NCBI RefSeq assembly: GCF_006494815.1
Contig: NZ_CP041091.1
Span: forward strand, 3,548,501 to 3,612,500
Direction of reading: 5' to 3'
Length of the DNA: 64,000 nt
From: Nocardioides sambongensis
Lineage (GTDB): Bacteria; Actinomycetota; Actinomycetes; Propionibacteriales; Nocardioidaceae
Shown: one piece after another, positions 55,613 to 64,000 of the stretch
Position numbering within the stretch: the stretch's first letter is position 1
Layout: each line of letters opens with the position of its first letter
The notes under the pieces: generated by a model
Database searches by the model: none
The model's input: the letters and a program-made list of their open reading frames with translations, nothing else
What the model was told of the DNA's origin: nothing
Program-made: the position numbers and the translations under genes

Positions 55613-58447
55613 ATGAGCGCATCGCGAACGCATCGGCCGAGCGTCGAGGAGATCCTGCAGGCCGATCACCGGGAGCCGGACGCCGCCGCGTTCGCGGGGG
55701 CCGTCGGGTCCGACGAGCGCCACACCGCGCTGCGCTCGTCGGTGCGTCAGCTGACCACCCTGCTCGGCGAGGCGCTGGCCCGCCACGAGAGCCCCGAGCT
55801 GCTGGCGACCGTGGAGCGGGTCCGGCACCTGGCCCGCCGCCCCGACAGCGCCGAGCTGCGGGCGCTGCTCGCCGAGATCGACGAGCCGACCGCCGTCGTC
55901 CTGGCGCGCGCGTTCACCGCCTACTTCGAGCTGGTGAACGCGACCGAGCAGTTGCACCGCTGGCGCGAGCTGACCGACGCGGACACGCCGCCGATCGCGG
56001 CCACCGTCGCCCGGCTCGGCGCCGCACTCGAGGACGGCAGCCTGGACCGCGGCGAGCTCGAGGAGATCCTGGGCCGGATCGAATACCGGCCGGTCTTCAC
56101 CGCGCACCCGACCGAGGCCAGCCGGCGCAGCGTGCTGCGCCTGCTGCGCCGCCTGGTCGAGGCCGCCGACGCCGCCGAGGACCCGCGCGCGAGCGCGGCC
56201 GACGCGGCACGGCAGGAGCGCCGGCTGACCGAGCTGGTCGACCTGCTCTGGCAGACCGACGAGCTGCGCGTCGTACGGCCCGAGCCCGCGGACGAGGCGC
56301 GCACCGCGATCTACTTCCTGCGGTCGCTGGCCAGTGAGGTCGTCCCCGACCTGCTCGCCGAGCTGGACACCGAGCTGGCCCGGCTCGACCTGCGGCTGCC
56401 GGTGACCGCGCGCCCGCTGCGGTTCGGCACCTGGGCCGGCGGCGACCGGGACGGCAACCCCAACGTGACCCCGGCGGTCACCGAGGAGATCCTCGGCCTG
56501 CAGTTCGCCTCCGGGATCGCCGAGCTGGGCCGGATGGTGGACGACCTGCTGGTCGAGATGACCGCCTCCACCCGGATCGTGGAGGTGACCGAGGAGCTGC
56601 GCGCCAGCGTCGAGCGTGATGCCGCAGCGCTGCCGATCACCTGGGAGACGATCCGCCGGCTCAACGCCGAGGAGCCCTACCGGTGCAAGCTGACCTTCGT
56701 GAAGGTCCGCCTGCAGCGGACCGCCGAGCGGCTGCGGCAGGGCACCGCGCACGAGCCGCTGCGCGACTACGCGGACTTCGGCGAGCTGATCGCCGACCTC
56801 GCCCTGGTCCGCGAGGCGATGCTGGCCGCCGGCGACGAGCTCACCGGCAACGGGGCGATCCTGCGTGCCCTGCGCACCGCCGCCGCCTTCGGCGCCGGCC
56901 TGGCGACGATGGACGTGCGGGAGCACTCCGGCAAGCACCACGCTGCGCTCGCCGAGCTCTACGCGCGCCTCGGCGACCTGCGCTACGGCGAGCTCGACCG
57001 CCCCGAGCGGATCGCCACCCTGCAGCGGGAGATGGCCAGCCCCCGTCCGCTGGTCGGCGCCGTCCGCGACCAGCTCGGCGAGGCGGCCACCGCGTCGCTG
57101 GCACTGATGGACACGCTGCGCCGGGCGCTGGACACCTACGGCCCGGAGACGGTGGAGACCTACATCGTCTCGATGACCCACGACGTGGACGACCTCTACG
57201 CCGTGGTGGTGCTGGCCCGCGAGGCCGGGCTGATCGAGCTCGGTGCCGACGGCGCCGCGACCGCCCGGATCGGGTTCGCCCCGCTCTTCGAGACCGTCGC
57301 CGAGCTGGAGGCCGCCGGGCCGCTGCTCGACGCCCTGCTCAGCGAGCCGAGCTATCGACGGATCGTGGCCGCGCGCGGCGACGTGCAGGAGATCATGCTC
57401 GGCTACTCCGACTCCTCCAAGGGCGCCGGCATCGCCGCCTCGCAGTGGCAGATCCACCGCGCCCAGCGGGGCCTGCGCGACATCGCCGCCCGGCACGGGG
57501 TCCGGCTGCGCCTCTTCCACGGCCGCGGCGGCTCCGTCGGCCGCGGTGGCGGTCCCACCGCCGAGGCGATCATGTCCCAGCCCAACGGCAGCCTGGACGG
57601 CCCGATCAAGATCACCGAGCAGGGCGAGGTGATCTCCGACAAGTACGCGCTGCCCGGCCTGGCCCGCACCAACCTGGAGGCGGCGCTGGCCGCGGTGATC
57701 GAGGGCACCGCGCTGCACCGCACCTCGCTGCTGCCGCCCGAGGTGCTGCAGGAGTGGAACGCGACGATGGACACCGTCGCCGGTGCCGGTCAGCGCGCCT
57801 ACGAGGAGCTGATCGGCTCGCCGTCCCTGGTGCCGTTCTTCCTGCACGCCACCCCCGTCGACGAGCTCGGCAACCTCAACATCGGCTCCCGGCCGGCCAA
57901 GCGGCCCGGCGGGGACGGCGGCATCGAGGACCTGCGGGCGATCCCGTGGGTCTTCGGCTGGACGCAGACCCGGATCATCCTGCCCGGCTGGTTCGGGGTG
58001 GGCTCGGGGCTGGCCGCCGCCCGCGAGGCGGGCGCGGAGGGGACCCTGCGCGAGATGTACGGCTCCTGGCCGTTCTTCCGCACGTTCCTCTCCAACGTGC
58101 AGATGACGCTCACCAAGACCGACCTCGACATCGCGGCTCAGTACGTCGCCGACCTGGTGCCCACCGAGCACCGGGGCGTCTTCGAGGTGATCCGCGCCGA
58201 GCACGACCGCACCGTGCGCGAGGTGCTGGCGGTCACCGAGCAGGGCTCGCTGCTGGAGAGCGCGCCGCTGCTGCGTCGTACCTTGGAACTGCGGGACCAC
58301 TACCTGGCGCCGCTGCACGCCCTGCAGGTCGCCCTGCTCGCCCGCACCCGGGCGGCCGCCGAGGGCAGTGAGGGGGACCCCGACGTGCAGCGGGCGATGC
58401 TGCTGACCATCAACGGGATCGCGGCCGGGCTGCGCAACACCGGCTGA
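55613..58447 (+). CDS. ppc: Phosphoenolpyruvate carboxylase
   Basis: A 944-residue anaplerotic enzyme that carboxylates PEP to oxaloacetate. Catalytic landmarks: the first His motif PVFTAHPTEASRRSVLRLLR near residue 160, GTWAGGDRDGNPNVTPAVTE near 275, MLGYSDSSKGAGIAASQWQ near 600, and LRLFHGRGGSVGRGGGPTAE near 630. The C-terminus ends NGIAAGLRNTG, the invariant tail. Length is normal for bacterial enzymes. Start ATG 55613. A VanZ-like gene follows 18 bp later. Together with the PoxB-like and CstA genes it fits control of carbon at the PEP/pyruvate node. Confidence 0.96.
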   Translation: MSASRTHRPSVEEILQADHREPDAAAFAGAVGSDERHTALRSSVRQLTTLLGEALARHESPELLATVERVRHLARRPDSAELRALLAEIDEPTAVVLARAFTAYFELVNATEQLHRWRELTDADTPPIAATVARLGAALEDGSLDRGELEEILGRIEYRPVFTAHPTEASRRSVLRLLRRLVEAADAAEDPRASAADAARQERRLTELVDLLWQTDELRVVRPEPADEARTAIYFLRSLASEVVPDLLAELDTELARLDLRLPVTARPLRFGTWAGGDRDGNPNVTPAVTEEILGLQFASGIAELGRMVDDLLVEMTASTRIVEVTEELRASVERDAAALPITWETIRRLNAEEPYRCKLTFVKVRLQRTAERLRQGTAHEPLRDYADFGELIADLALVREAMLAAGDELTGNGAILRALRTAAAFGAGLATMDVREHSGKHHAALAELYARLGDLRYGELDRPERIATLQREMASPRPLVGAVRDQLGEAATASLALMDTLRRALDTYGPETVETYIVSMTHDVDDLYAVVVLAREAGLIELGADGAATARIGFAPLFETVAELEAAGPLLDALLSEPSYRRIVAARGDVQEIMLGYSDSSKGAGIAASQWQIHRAQRGLRDIAARHGVRLRLFHGRGGSVGRGGGPTAEAIMSQPNGSLDGPIKITEQGEVISDKYALPGLARTNLEAALAAVIEGTALHRTSLLPPEVLQEWNATMDTVAGAGQRAYEELIGSPSLVPFFLHATPVDELGNLNIGSRPAKRPGGDGGIEDLRAIPWVFGWTQTRIILPGWFGVGSGLAAAREAGAEGTLREMYGSWPFFRTFLSNVQMTLTKTDLDIAAQYVADLVPTEHRGVFEVIRAEHDRTVREVLAVTEQGSLLESAPLLRRTLELRDHYLAPLHALQVALLARTRAAAEGSEGDPDVQRAMLLTINGIAAGLRNTG

Positions 58448-58465
58448 TCCGGGGCTCCTGCCCAG

Positions 58466-58960
58466 GTGTCGGGCAGACTCGGCGGCGTGCTGCACCGTCA
58501 TCCGTTCCTCGGCCTGATCACCGGGTGCTACCTGGTGTTCGTGGGCTGGCTGACGCTGACCCCGCAGCCGATCGACGCCGAGGACGTCGCGCTGATCGAG
58601 CGGGCGCTGGACGCGTTGCACCGCCGCGGCTACGCCGAGTCGCTCGACTACGACCGGCTCGAGTTCCTCGCCAACATCGCGCTCTTCGTCCCGATCGGGG
58701 CGTTCGTGCTGCTGCTCCTCGGGCTGCGCTGGTGGTGGGTCGTGGTGCTCGGCTGCCTGGGCCTGACCTCGTTCATCGAGGCCGTCCAGACGCGGATCCC
58801 GGGCCGCTACCCGGACGAGCGGGACCTGTTCGCCAACTCTGTGGGTGGGCTGATCGGCGTCGCCCTCGCCGCCCTGCTCACGCTGCCCTCGGAGCTGCGC
58901 CGGCGCCGGGCCAGGCGGGCTGCCGGACCGAAGGTCAGGCGCCCGACATCGACAGCTTGA
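58466..58960 (+). CDS. VanZ-family membrane protein
   Basis: A 164-residue protein with about four helices: FLGLITGCYLVFVGWLTLTP, EFLANIALFVPIGAFVLLLL, WWVVVLGCLGLTSFIEAVQT and LFANSVGGLIGVALAALLTL. The N-L-x-F-x-P-x-G pattern and the E-x-x-Q motif (FIEAVQT) are VanZ hallmarks. GTG 58466 or GTG 58487 may be the start. The 3' end overlaps the convergent LeuE-like gene by 26 bp. Members of the family may modulate glycopeptide sensitivity, but this one is not in a resistance cluster. Confidence 0.83.
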   Translation: MSGRLGGVLHRHPFLGLITGCYLVFVGWLTLTPQPIDAEDVALIERALDALHRRGYAESLDYDRLEFLANIALFVPIGAFVLLLLGLRWWWVVVLGCLGLTSFIEAVQTRIPGRYPDERDLFANSVGGLIGVALAALLTLPSELRRRRARRAAGPKVRRPTSTA

Positions 58961-59588
58961 CCGCGAACGCCAGGAACACCGCGCCGACCGCCGAGGTGGC
59001 GCCGGCGGCGACCCCGCGCCGCTTGCGGAAGGCCGCGGAGAGCCGGGTGCCGCCGACGATCAGGGCGCTGAGGTAGATCGCGCTGGCGACCTGGGCGAGC
59101 ACGCCGAGCACCAGGAACGGCACCACCGGGTTGCCGTAGGCGGGGTCGACGAACTGCACGAAGAAGGCGACGAAGAAGAGGATCGCCTTCGGGTTGAGCA
59201 GGCTCACCACGAGCGCCCGCCGGTAGGGACGCTCCTGCCGTTCGGGCACCGGGACGCCGGCCGCGAGCAGCGCCTCCTCGCGGCGGGTGCGCCACATCGC
59301 CCAGGCCCCGCGGATCAGCCCGAAGGCCAGCCAGGCCAGGTAGCAGGCGCCGACCCACTTCACGATCCCGAAGAGCAGGTCGTTGGCCTGCAGCACCGAG
59401 GCGACGCCGGCCGCGGAGAGCACCATGAGCACGGTGTCGCCGGTCCACACGCCGGCGGCGGCGGCGTACCCGCTCCGGATCCCGCGCCGGGCCGCGACGC
59501 TCAGCACGTAGAGCGAGTTGGGCCCCGGCAACAGGATGATCAGCACCAGCCCGACGAGGTACGTCGGCAGATCGATGACACCCAGCAC
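58935..59588 (-). CDS. leuE: LysE/LeuE-type amino-acid exporter
   Basis: A 217-residue membrane protein of the LysE superfamily, resembling leucine exporter LeuE throughout: LVGLVLIILLPGPNSLYVLS, GYAAAAGVWTGDTVLMVLSA, YRRALVVSLLNPKAILFFVA and FFVQFVDPAYGNPVVPFLVL. Six helices expected. The PGPN motif and NPKAILFF are signature. It would export leucine or similar aliphatic amino acids. Start ATG 59588. Assignment to leucine is by similarity only. Confidence 0.85.
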   Translation of the reverse strand: MLGVIDLPTYLVGLVLIILLPGPNSLYVLSVAARRGIRSGYAAAAGVWTGDTVLMVLSAAGVASVLQANDLLFGIVKWVGACYLAWLAFGLIRGAWAMWRTRREEALLAAGVPVPERQERPYRRALVVSLLNPKAILFFVAFFVQFVDPAYGNPVVPFLVLGVLAQVASAIYLSALIVGGTRLSAAFRKRRGVAAGATSAVGAVFLAFAVKLSMSGA

Positions 59589-59654
59589 CGCAGGATTGTG
59601 GCAGGTGAGGAGCGCTTTCCCCGCATCCTTTCCGACGGCGCCGCCGCCGGCGGG

Positions 59655-60206
59655 TCACAGACGCTCGTCGAGCCGATCCAGCATCGTGCCCAGGTCGCGC
59701 TCGACGACAAGGTCCGCCAGCGTCCCGGCCCCCATGAAGCCGGCGTCGGTGATCCGGTCCAGGGTCTGGATCAGCGGGTCCCAGAAGCCGTCGGTGTCGA
59801 GCACGCCGAGGGGCTTGTTGTGCAGACCCAGGGTGCGCCAGGTCCAGACCTCGAAGAGCTCCTCGAGGGTGCCGAGGCCGCCGGGCAGGGTCAGGAAGGC
59901 CTGCGCCCGCTCGGCCATCCGGGCCTTGCGCTCGTGCATGCTGGCGACGACGTGCATCTCGATCCGGGGACCGTGCATCCGGGCCCACTCGCGCTCCACC
60001 ATGAACCGCGGGATCACTCCGTAGACCCGGCCCCCGCCGTCGAGCACCCCTTGGGACAGGAAGCCCATCAGGCCGGTGCTCCCACCGCCGTAGACCAGTT
60101 CGATGCCGCGCGAGGCGAGCAGTCGTCCGGCCTGATAGGCGTCGTCCTTGTAACGGGTGTCGACGTCGTTGCTGGACCCGAGAAAGACAGCAAGACGCTC
60201 GAGCAT
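59655..60206 (-). CDS. LOG-family protein (cytokinin-riboside monophosphate phosphoribohydrolase type)
   Basis: A 183-residue TIGR00730 protein. Motifs: AVFLGSSNDVDTRYKD at the start, LVYGGGSTGLMGFLSQGVL, and the double HERKARMAERAQAFLTLPGG, LGTLEELFEVWTW (PGGxGTxxE) that define the lysine-decarboxylase-like LOG active site. Members remove ribose 5'-phosphate from N-nucleoside monophosphates. Start ATG 60206. The gene is divergent from the HtrA-like protease gene, 113 bp apart. Confidence 0.9.
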   Translation of the reverse strand: MLERLAVFLGSSNDVDTRYKDDAYQAGRLLASRGIELVYGGGSTGLMGFLSQGVLDGGGRVYGVIPRFMVEREWARMHGPRIEMHVVASMHERKARMAERAQAFLTLPGGLGTLEELFEVWTWRTLGLHNKPLGVLDTDGFWDPLIQTLDRITDAGFMGAGTLADLVVERDLGTMLDRLDERL

Positions 60207-60319
60207 GGCGGGAGCCTAGGACATCCAGGGACGAGCCCGGGGCCGTCTCGGAGGGTGTTCACAGCCGTTTCACAGCGATCTCCGGGGATCCCCCCAGCGT
60301 GGTCGGTTGAACTGTTTCC

Positions 60320-61576
60320 ATGCCCGACCAGCCGCCGCCGCCGCCTCCGTTCAGCCCCTACGCCGCTCCGGTCCCCGAGTCGCAGATCGGCGCGCAGCCG
60401 CACCGTCGCAGCACCCGGTGGGGTGCGGTGGCCGCGGCCGGTGCCCTGGGTGCCGTGGTCGCCCTGGGGGTCGGTGGCGCCGCGGGCTGGATGGTGGGCC
60501 GGAACAGCGCGACGCCGAGCGACACCGGCGCGGCCTCCGCGCCCGCCGCCGACGGCCGGGGCACCGTGCCCGGCGCGCCGTGGGGCGGCACCGGCGGTCA
60601 GTCGGACGGCGGCTCGGTCCCCGAGCTGCCCGACGACTGGTCCGGCCAGCAGCCGATGGCCGGCGACGCCTCGGCCGGCCAGACCGACGCGACCGACGAG
60701 CAGGAGACCGGGGTGGTGCTGGTGGAGAGCACGCTGACCAACGGCAGCGGCGCGGGCACCGGCTTCGTGATCGACGAGGACGGGACCGTGGTCACCAACT
60801 ACCACGTGGTCGAGGGCAGCACCGCGCTCCGGGTCACCATCGCCAGCACCGGCGCCGTCTACGACGCCGAGGTGCTGGGCAGCAACGAGACCGCCGACAT
60901 CGCGCTGCTGCAGCTGACCGGTGCCCAGGGCCTCGACGAGGTCGTGCTGGACGACGACGGGGTCCAGGTCGGGGAGGCGGTCACCACGATCGGCAACTCC
61001 GAGGGCCAGGGCTACCTCTCCGCGGCCAGCGGATCGGTGGTCGGGCTCGACGAGGACATCACCACCTCCGACCAGCTCACCTCCGGCACCAACGACCTCT
61101 CCGGCCTGATCGTCAACGACGTCTACGCGGTCTCCGGTGACTCCGGCGGCCCGCTCGTCGACGCCGACGGCGAGGTCGTCGGGGTCACCACCGCCACCAC
61201 CACCGGCGGGCAGACCCGCAGCTATGCGGTCCCGATCGACGACGCACTCGCCGTGGTGGAGACGATCGAGTCGGGCGTGGAGACCTCGAGCACCCGGATC
61301 GGCCCGAACGCCTACCTGGGCGTCTCGATCACCGGCGCCGAGAACGGCGGCGTCAGCGTCGCCGAGGCGACCGAGGGCGGTCCGGCCGCCGCCGCCGGGA
61401 TCACCGCCGGGGACACCATCACCGCCTTCGACGGTGTCGCGGTGAGCGAGCCCGGCGAGCTGTCCGGCGCCGTCGCGGACCACGAGCCCGGAGAGAGCGC
61501 CACCGTCACCTGGGTGGACACCTCCGGGGCGGAGCAGACCGCCACCGTCGCGCTCGGCGAGTCCCCGATCGCCTGA
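60320..61576 (+). CDS. Membrane-anchored HtrA-like trypsin/PDZ protease
   Basis: A 418-residue S1C serine protease. A Pro-rich cytosolic start, then helix GAVAAAGALGAVVALGVGGA near residue 35, a disordered linker, and the trypsin fold. Catalytic triad: His in VTNYHVVEGSTAL, Asp in ETADIALLQL, Ser in YAVSGDSGGPLVDADGE. Residues about 330-415 are a PDZ domain (AYLGVSITGAENGGVSVAEA). This is the usual actinobacterial envelope quality-control protease. Start ATG 60320. Only one PDZ domain is present. Confidence 0.9.
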   Translation: MPDQPPPPPPFSPYAAPVPESQIGAQPHRRSTRWGAVAAAGALGAVVALGVGGAAGWMVGRNSATPSDTGAASAPAADGRGTVPGAPWGGTGGQSDGGSVPELPDDWSGQQPMAGDASAGQTDATDEQETGVVLVESTLTNGSGAGTGFVIDEDGTVVTNYHVVEGSTALRVTIASTGAVYDAEVLGSNETADIALLQLTGAQGLDEVVLDDDGVQVGEAVTTIGNSEGQGYLSAASGSVVGLDEDITTSDQLTSGTNDLSGLIVNDVYAVSGDSGGPLVDADGEVVGVTTATTTGGQTRSYAVPIDDALAVVETIESGVETSSTRIGPNAYLGVSITGAENGGVSVAEATEGGPAAAAGITAGDTITAFDGVAVSEPGELSGAVADHEPGESATVTWVDTSGAEQTATVALGESPIA

Positions 61577-61589
61577 CCGGATCAGGAGT

Positions 61590-62750
61590 TCAGACCCCGG
61601 GCGGCGACCGCCCACCCCCGAGAACGCGGTCGTCGCCCGGTCCGGCCACCTGCACCCGGTCGACCAGGTTGACCGCGTTGCAGACATGGTTCGGTACGAC
61701 GCGCACCCGGGCGCCCAACGGCGGCACACCCCGCTCCGGGTCGGTGCGCGCCGCGGCGCTCCCCGCGCCGGCCGGCTCGGCGCCGGCCGACTCCGCGCCG
61801 GCCGACTCCGCGCCGGCCGACTCGGCGCCGGCCCACTCGACGACTGCATGGTGCTCGGAGAGCTGCACCACCCGGGCGCCGGGGTGGTCGAGCAGGCGGC
61901 CGAACCCGGTCGCCCAGGCGGCCCGGTCGGCCCCCAGCACCTTGCTGCCCACGTCGAGCACCACCGTGCCCGGCCGGCGGCTGATCACCGTCGCGTGCAC
62001 GGTGAAGGCGATCTCGTCGGCCGCGCAGGCGCCCAGCTCCCACTGCTGGGCGTCGCCGAACACGTAGACCCCGGGCCGGATCTCGTCGAGCGTGTCCGCG
62101 TCGAGGTGCGCCACGCTCGGCGAGGAACCGCCGCTGAGCACCGGGTCCGCGATCCCGGCGGCCCGCAGCCCGCGGCCCGCGGTGCGCAGCGCCGCGGCCT
62201 CGGCCGCGGCGGCTGCCGCCCGCTGGTCGGGGTGGTAGGAGTGCCCGGGGAAGGTGAACGCGCCGCGCACCTCGAGCCCGTGAGCGGTCGCCGTCCGCGC
62301 CAGGTCGCCCGCCGCGTCCGGGGCGACGCCGGTGCGGTGGTGGCCGCTGTCCACCTCGATCATCACCGGCACGGCGCGGGTCACCGCCGCGAGCCGGGCC
62401 GCGGCCTCCTCGCCGTCGCACCCCACGATCAGCGAGACGTCGCGGTCGAGGAGCCGCCGCAGCAGCGCCGTACGACCCTCGTCGAGCCAGACCGGGTAGG
62501 CGACGAAGAGGTCGTCGAAGCCGGCCCCGGCGAAGGCGAGGGCCTCGCCGAGCGTGGCCACGGTGAGGCCGGAGGCGCCCGCCTCGACCTGCATCCGGGC
62601 GATCTCGGGGATCTTGTGCGTCTTCACGTGCGGTCGCAGCGCGACCCCGGCCCGCGCCGCCCGGTCGGCCATCGCGGCGACGTTGCGCCGCAGGCGGTCG
62701 GCGTCGACGACGGGCAGCGGGGTGGGCAGGTCCTCATACACCCTCGTCAC
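61590..62750 (-). CDS. D-serine dehydratase-like / D-threonine aldolase-like PLP enzyme
   Basis: A 386-residue fold-type III PLP enzyme. PLP Lys is in LRPHVKTHKIPEIARMQVEA near residue 40; EVDSGHHRTGV and PVLSGGSSPSVAHL follow. The C-terminal NHVCNAVNL supplies the His and Cys of the zinc site of D-serine dehydratase (DSD). An 25-residue Ala/Glu/Ser-rich insert near residue 305 comes from 15-bp repeats. GTG 62750 is used; GTG 62741 is an alternative. It would deaminate or cleave a D-hydroxy amino acid. The 3' end is 13 bp from the convergent HtrA stop. Confidence 0.85.
   Translation of the reverse strand: MTRVYEDLPTPLPVVDADRLRRNVAAMADRAARAGVALRPHVKTHKIPEIARMQVEAGASGLTVATLGEALAFAGAGFDDLFVAYPVWLDEGRTALLRRLLDRDVSLIVGCDGEEAAARLAAVTRAVPVMIEVDSGHHRTGVAPDAAGDLARTATAHGLEVRGAFTFPGHSYHPDQRAAAAAAEAAALRTAGRGLRAAGIADPVLSGGSSPSVAHLDADTLDEIRPGVYVFGDAQQWELGACAADEIAFTVHATVISRRPGTVVLDVGSKVLGADRAAWATGFGRLLDHPGARVVQLSEHHAVVEWAGAESAGAESAGAESAGAEPAGAGSAAARTDPERGVPPLGARVRVVPNHVCNAVNLVDRVQVAGPGDDRVLGGGRSPPGV
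61765..61839. repeat. 15-bp coding tandem repeat
   Basis: Five consecutive copies of GCGCCGGCCGACTCC-like units. They encode an AESAG-type pentapeptide repeat on the minus strand within the D-serine dehydratase-like gene. Two copies are identical and the others differ by one or two bases. Being a multiple of three, copy-number change keeps the frame. Confidence 0.85.
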
Positions 62751-62976
62751 GCTATCCGGAGGCGGACCGTCCGGGACCTTGGTCCCGATCCTGCGCATTC
62801 GGCCACGCGAACCCGATCGCCTCGCTACCGTCGAGGAGCCGGCCCGCTGCGGGGGAGGCCGGACTCCGAGCCGACGGTGGTCGGGGGCGTGGGGGGAGGG
62901 CCCTCGACCACCGCCCTCGGGCCCCGGGAGCTTGTCCGATCCGGCATCCTGAAGGTGGCCCACCACCGGAGGACTG

Positions 62977-63666
62977 ATGACCAGCATCGAGAGCGATCAA
63001 CCCGTCGAGGACCTCGACGCACACTGGGCGTTGAGCGTGGTGCACGACGGGATCGATCGCGACGTACGGCGCCGCCTGATGCGGTTCCGGCTCCGCTACA
63101 AGTTCGCGCTCGACGAGGTCACCACCAAGATCGCGATCCTCCGCGAGGAGTTCGAGGAGACCCACGACCACAGCCCGATCGAGCACGTGCGCACCCGGCT
63201 GAAGTCGCCGGAGAGCGTGGTGGCGAAGGTGGCCCGGGTCGGTTGCGAGCCGACCGTGGAGGGGATCACCGCCAACATCCGCGACATCGCCGGGGTGCGG
63301 GTGGTGTGCCCGTTCGAGAGCGACGTCTACTGGATCAGCGACATGCTGACCAGCCAGCCGGACGTCACCGTCCTCGAGGTCGAGGACTACATCGCCACAC
63401 CCAAGCCCAACGGCTACCGCAGCCTGCACCTGATCATCGAGATCCCGGTCTACCTCTCCGACCGCACCGAGCACGTCCCGGTCGAGCTGCAGATCCGCAC
63501 CATCGCGATGGACTTCTGGGCCAGCGTCGAGCACACCATCTACTACAAGTACGACGGCACCGTGCCGTCCGGCCTGCTCGACGAGCTGCGCACGGCCGCC
63601 CTCACCGCGGCGTCGTTGGACGCGATGATGGGGGAGCTGCGCAGCGAGGTGCGCCCGGTCGACTGA
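62977..63666 (+). CDS. Small alarmone synthetase ((p)ppGpp synthetase, RelA/SpoT domain)
   Basis: A 229-residue protein holding only the synthetase domain. Motifs: RTRLKSPESVVAKVARVG (ATP-binding region), ITANIRDIAGVRVVCPFESD, IATPKPNGYRSLHLIIEIPV (G-loop), VPVELQIRTIAMDFWASVEH (catalytic Glu and Gln). There is no HD hydrolase, TGS or ACT domain, so it is a stand-alone synthetase of the RelQ/RelP kind and makes (p)ppGpp from GTP or GDP and ATP. Start ATG 62977. It is divergent from the D-amino-acid enzyme gene across 226 bp without other features. Confidence 0.9.
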   Translation: MTSIESDQPVEDLDAHWALSVVHDGIDRDVRRRLMRFRLRYKFALDEVTTKIAILREEFEETHDHSPIEHVRTRLKSPESVVAKVARVGCEPTVEGITANIRDIAGVRVVCPFESDVYWISDMLTSQPDVTVLEVEDYIATPKPNGYRSLHLIIEIPVYLSDRTEHVPVELQIRTIAMDFWASVEHTIYYKYDGTVPSGLLDELRTAALTAASLDAMMGELRSEVRPVD

Positions 63667-63712
63667 GTTCGCGGTCCACGTCCATCGGTCGCTCGATCGA
63701 TCGATCGCTCGT

Positions 63713-64000
63713 TCAGTCGCTGGATCGGCCGCTCGGTCTGCCGCTCGGGGATCGCCGAGGAGCCTGCGTGCGGCCATCGGGGCTGGGCTCGAACCACTGC
63801 TCCGGGTTCAGGCTCCCGAAGTCGAGGTCCATCTCCGTGTCGGACCAGTCCGGGAGCCGCGTGGGGTCGGTCCGCTCCTCGGTGGGAGGCGAGGGCGGGG
63901 GACCCTCGCCCGCACCGCCCGGGTCGACCGAGGCGAGGGTGGCGCCGGTCGCCGTCCCGACGAGCAGGCAGCCGAGGCCGATCAGGAAGCCGCGGCGCGT
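63713..64000 (-). CDS. Exported protein with Tat-like leader (5' end beyond window)
   Basis: The last 95 codons of a gene entering from the right edge. The visible part begins TRRGFLIGLGCLLVGTATGA, which reads as the twin-arginine and hydrophobic core of a signal sequence, so only a few start codons are missing. The rest is Pro/Ser/Glu-rich: DPGGAGEGPPPSPPTEER, DWSDTEMDLDFGSLNPEQ, then a basic tail. I recognise no family. The stop at 63713 lies within a TCGA-rich stretch (63685-63712). Confidence 0.55.
   Translation of the reverse strand, partial: TRRGFLIGLGCLLVGTATGATLASVDPGGAGEGPPPSPPTEERTDPTRLPDWSDTEMDLDFGSLNPEQWFEPSPDGRTQAPRRSPSGRPSGRSSD

Noticed and set aside
55163..58621. 1152-codon minus-strand frame opposite ppc
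   Set aside because: Same shadow effect; ppc on the + strand has all catalytic motifs.
63685..63712. TCGA tetranucleotide run
   Set aside because: Brief microsatellite-like stretch at a gene end; no sign of a functional site.

Overview
The window is very GC-rich (codon third positions are almost all G or C) and reads as chromosomal DNA of a high-GC actinobacterium, most likely Nocardioides or a close member of the Nocardioidaceae. Pointers are a DUF222-type HNH endonuclease gene, a cstA / cory-CC-star / ArsA-like operon, SigE-family sigma factor genes, many PucR, TetR and SDR genes, and frequent GTG starts. I see no rRNA, tRNA, CRISPR array, prophage or transposase gene. The assignment to a genus is inference from gene content.

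Layout. 1-8.4 kb: a truncated TetR gene, divergent PAP2 phosphatase and DedA genes, a GAP-family membrane protein divergent from a second TetR, an orphan TOPRIM protein, a receiver/thioredoxin-reductase fusion, a UBP zinc finger, a cation:proton antiporter and a BASS transporter. 8.4-11.7 kb: a broken HNH gene, a 14-bp tandem array, dgdA, and a small palindromic MITE-like element flanked by CTAG. 11.7-17.2 kb: a 3-hydroxybutyrate dehydrogenase-like SDR with an MHS transporter, facing a flavin amine oxidase coupled to a PucR regulator. 17.2-20.6 kb: a cobalamin riboswitch ahead of a three-gene BtuFCD-like ABC importer. 20.6-25.7 kb: a SigE-type sigma factor with a membrane partner, then cstA, cory-CC-star and an ArsA-like ATPase. 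25.7-31.3 kb: TauE/SafE exporter, LysR, ECF sigma factor with a SnoaL-like tail, small proteins and a methyltransferase. 31.4-35.6 kb: HxlR regulator, membrane-anchored FMN glutamate-synthase-like protein and a pyruvate:quinone oxidoreductase. 36.8-40.9 kb: a tightly overlapping SDR / flavin monooxygenase / BASS / epimerase operon. 41-46 kb: secreted transglycosylase-like and M64 peptidase proteins, and an alkylsulfatase-type metallo-beta-lactamase facing its TetR gene. 46-52.4 kb: a ParS-like protein, MDR oxidoreductase, PucR regulator, Baeyer-Villiger monooxygenase and AGCS symporter. 52.4-64 kb: GNAT, alpha/beta hydrolase, purple acid phosphatase, ppc, VanZ, LeuE, LOG, HtrA-like protease, a D-serine dehydratase-like PLP enzyme, a small alarmone synthetase and a truncated secreted protein.

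The most important technical observation is that 13 genes carry 16 frameshifts. Every one of them is repaired by adding a single G or C, nearly always inside a run of G or C. This looks like indel error in the assembly rather than gene decay. The broken genes are therefore listed as pseudogene (frameshifted as sequenced), but most probably encode intact proteins in the organism.

The metabolic theme is catabolic and redox flexibility: amine and dialkylglycine degradation, ketone and sterol-like oxidation, pyruvate and PEP anaplerosis, amino-acid and peptide-type transporters, each beside its own local regulator with visible operator-like repeats.
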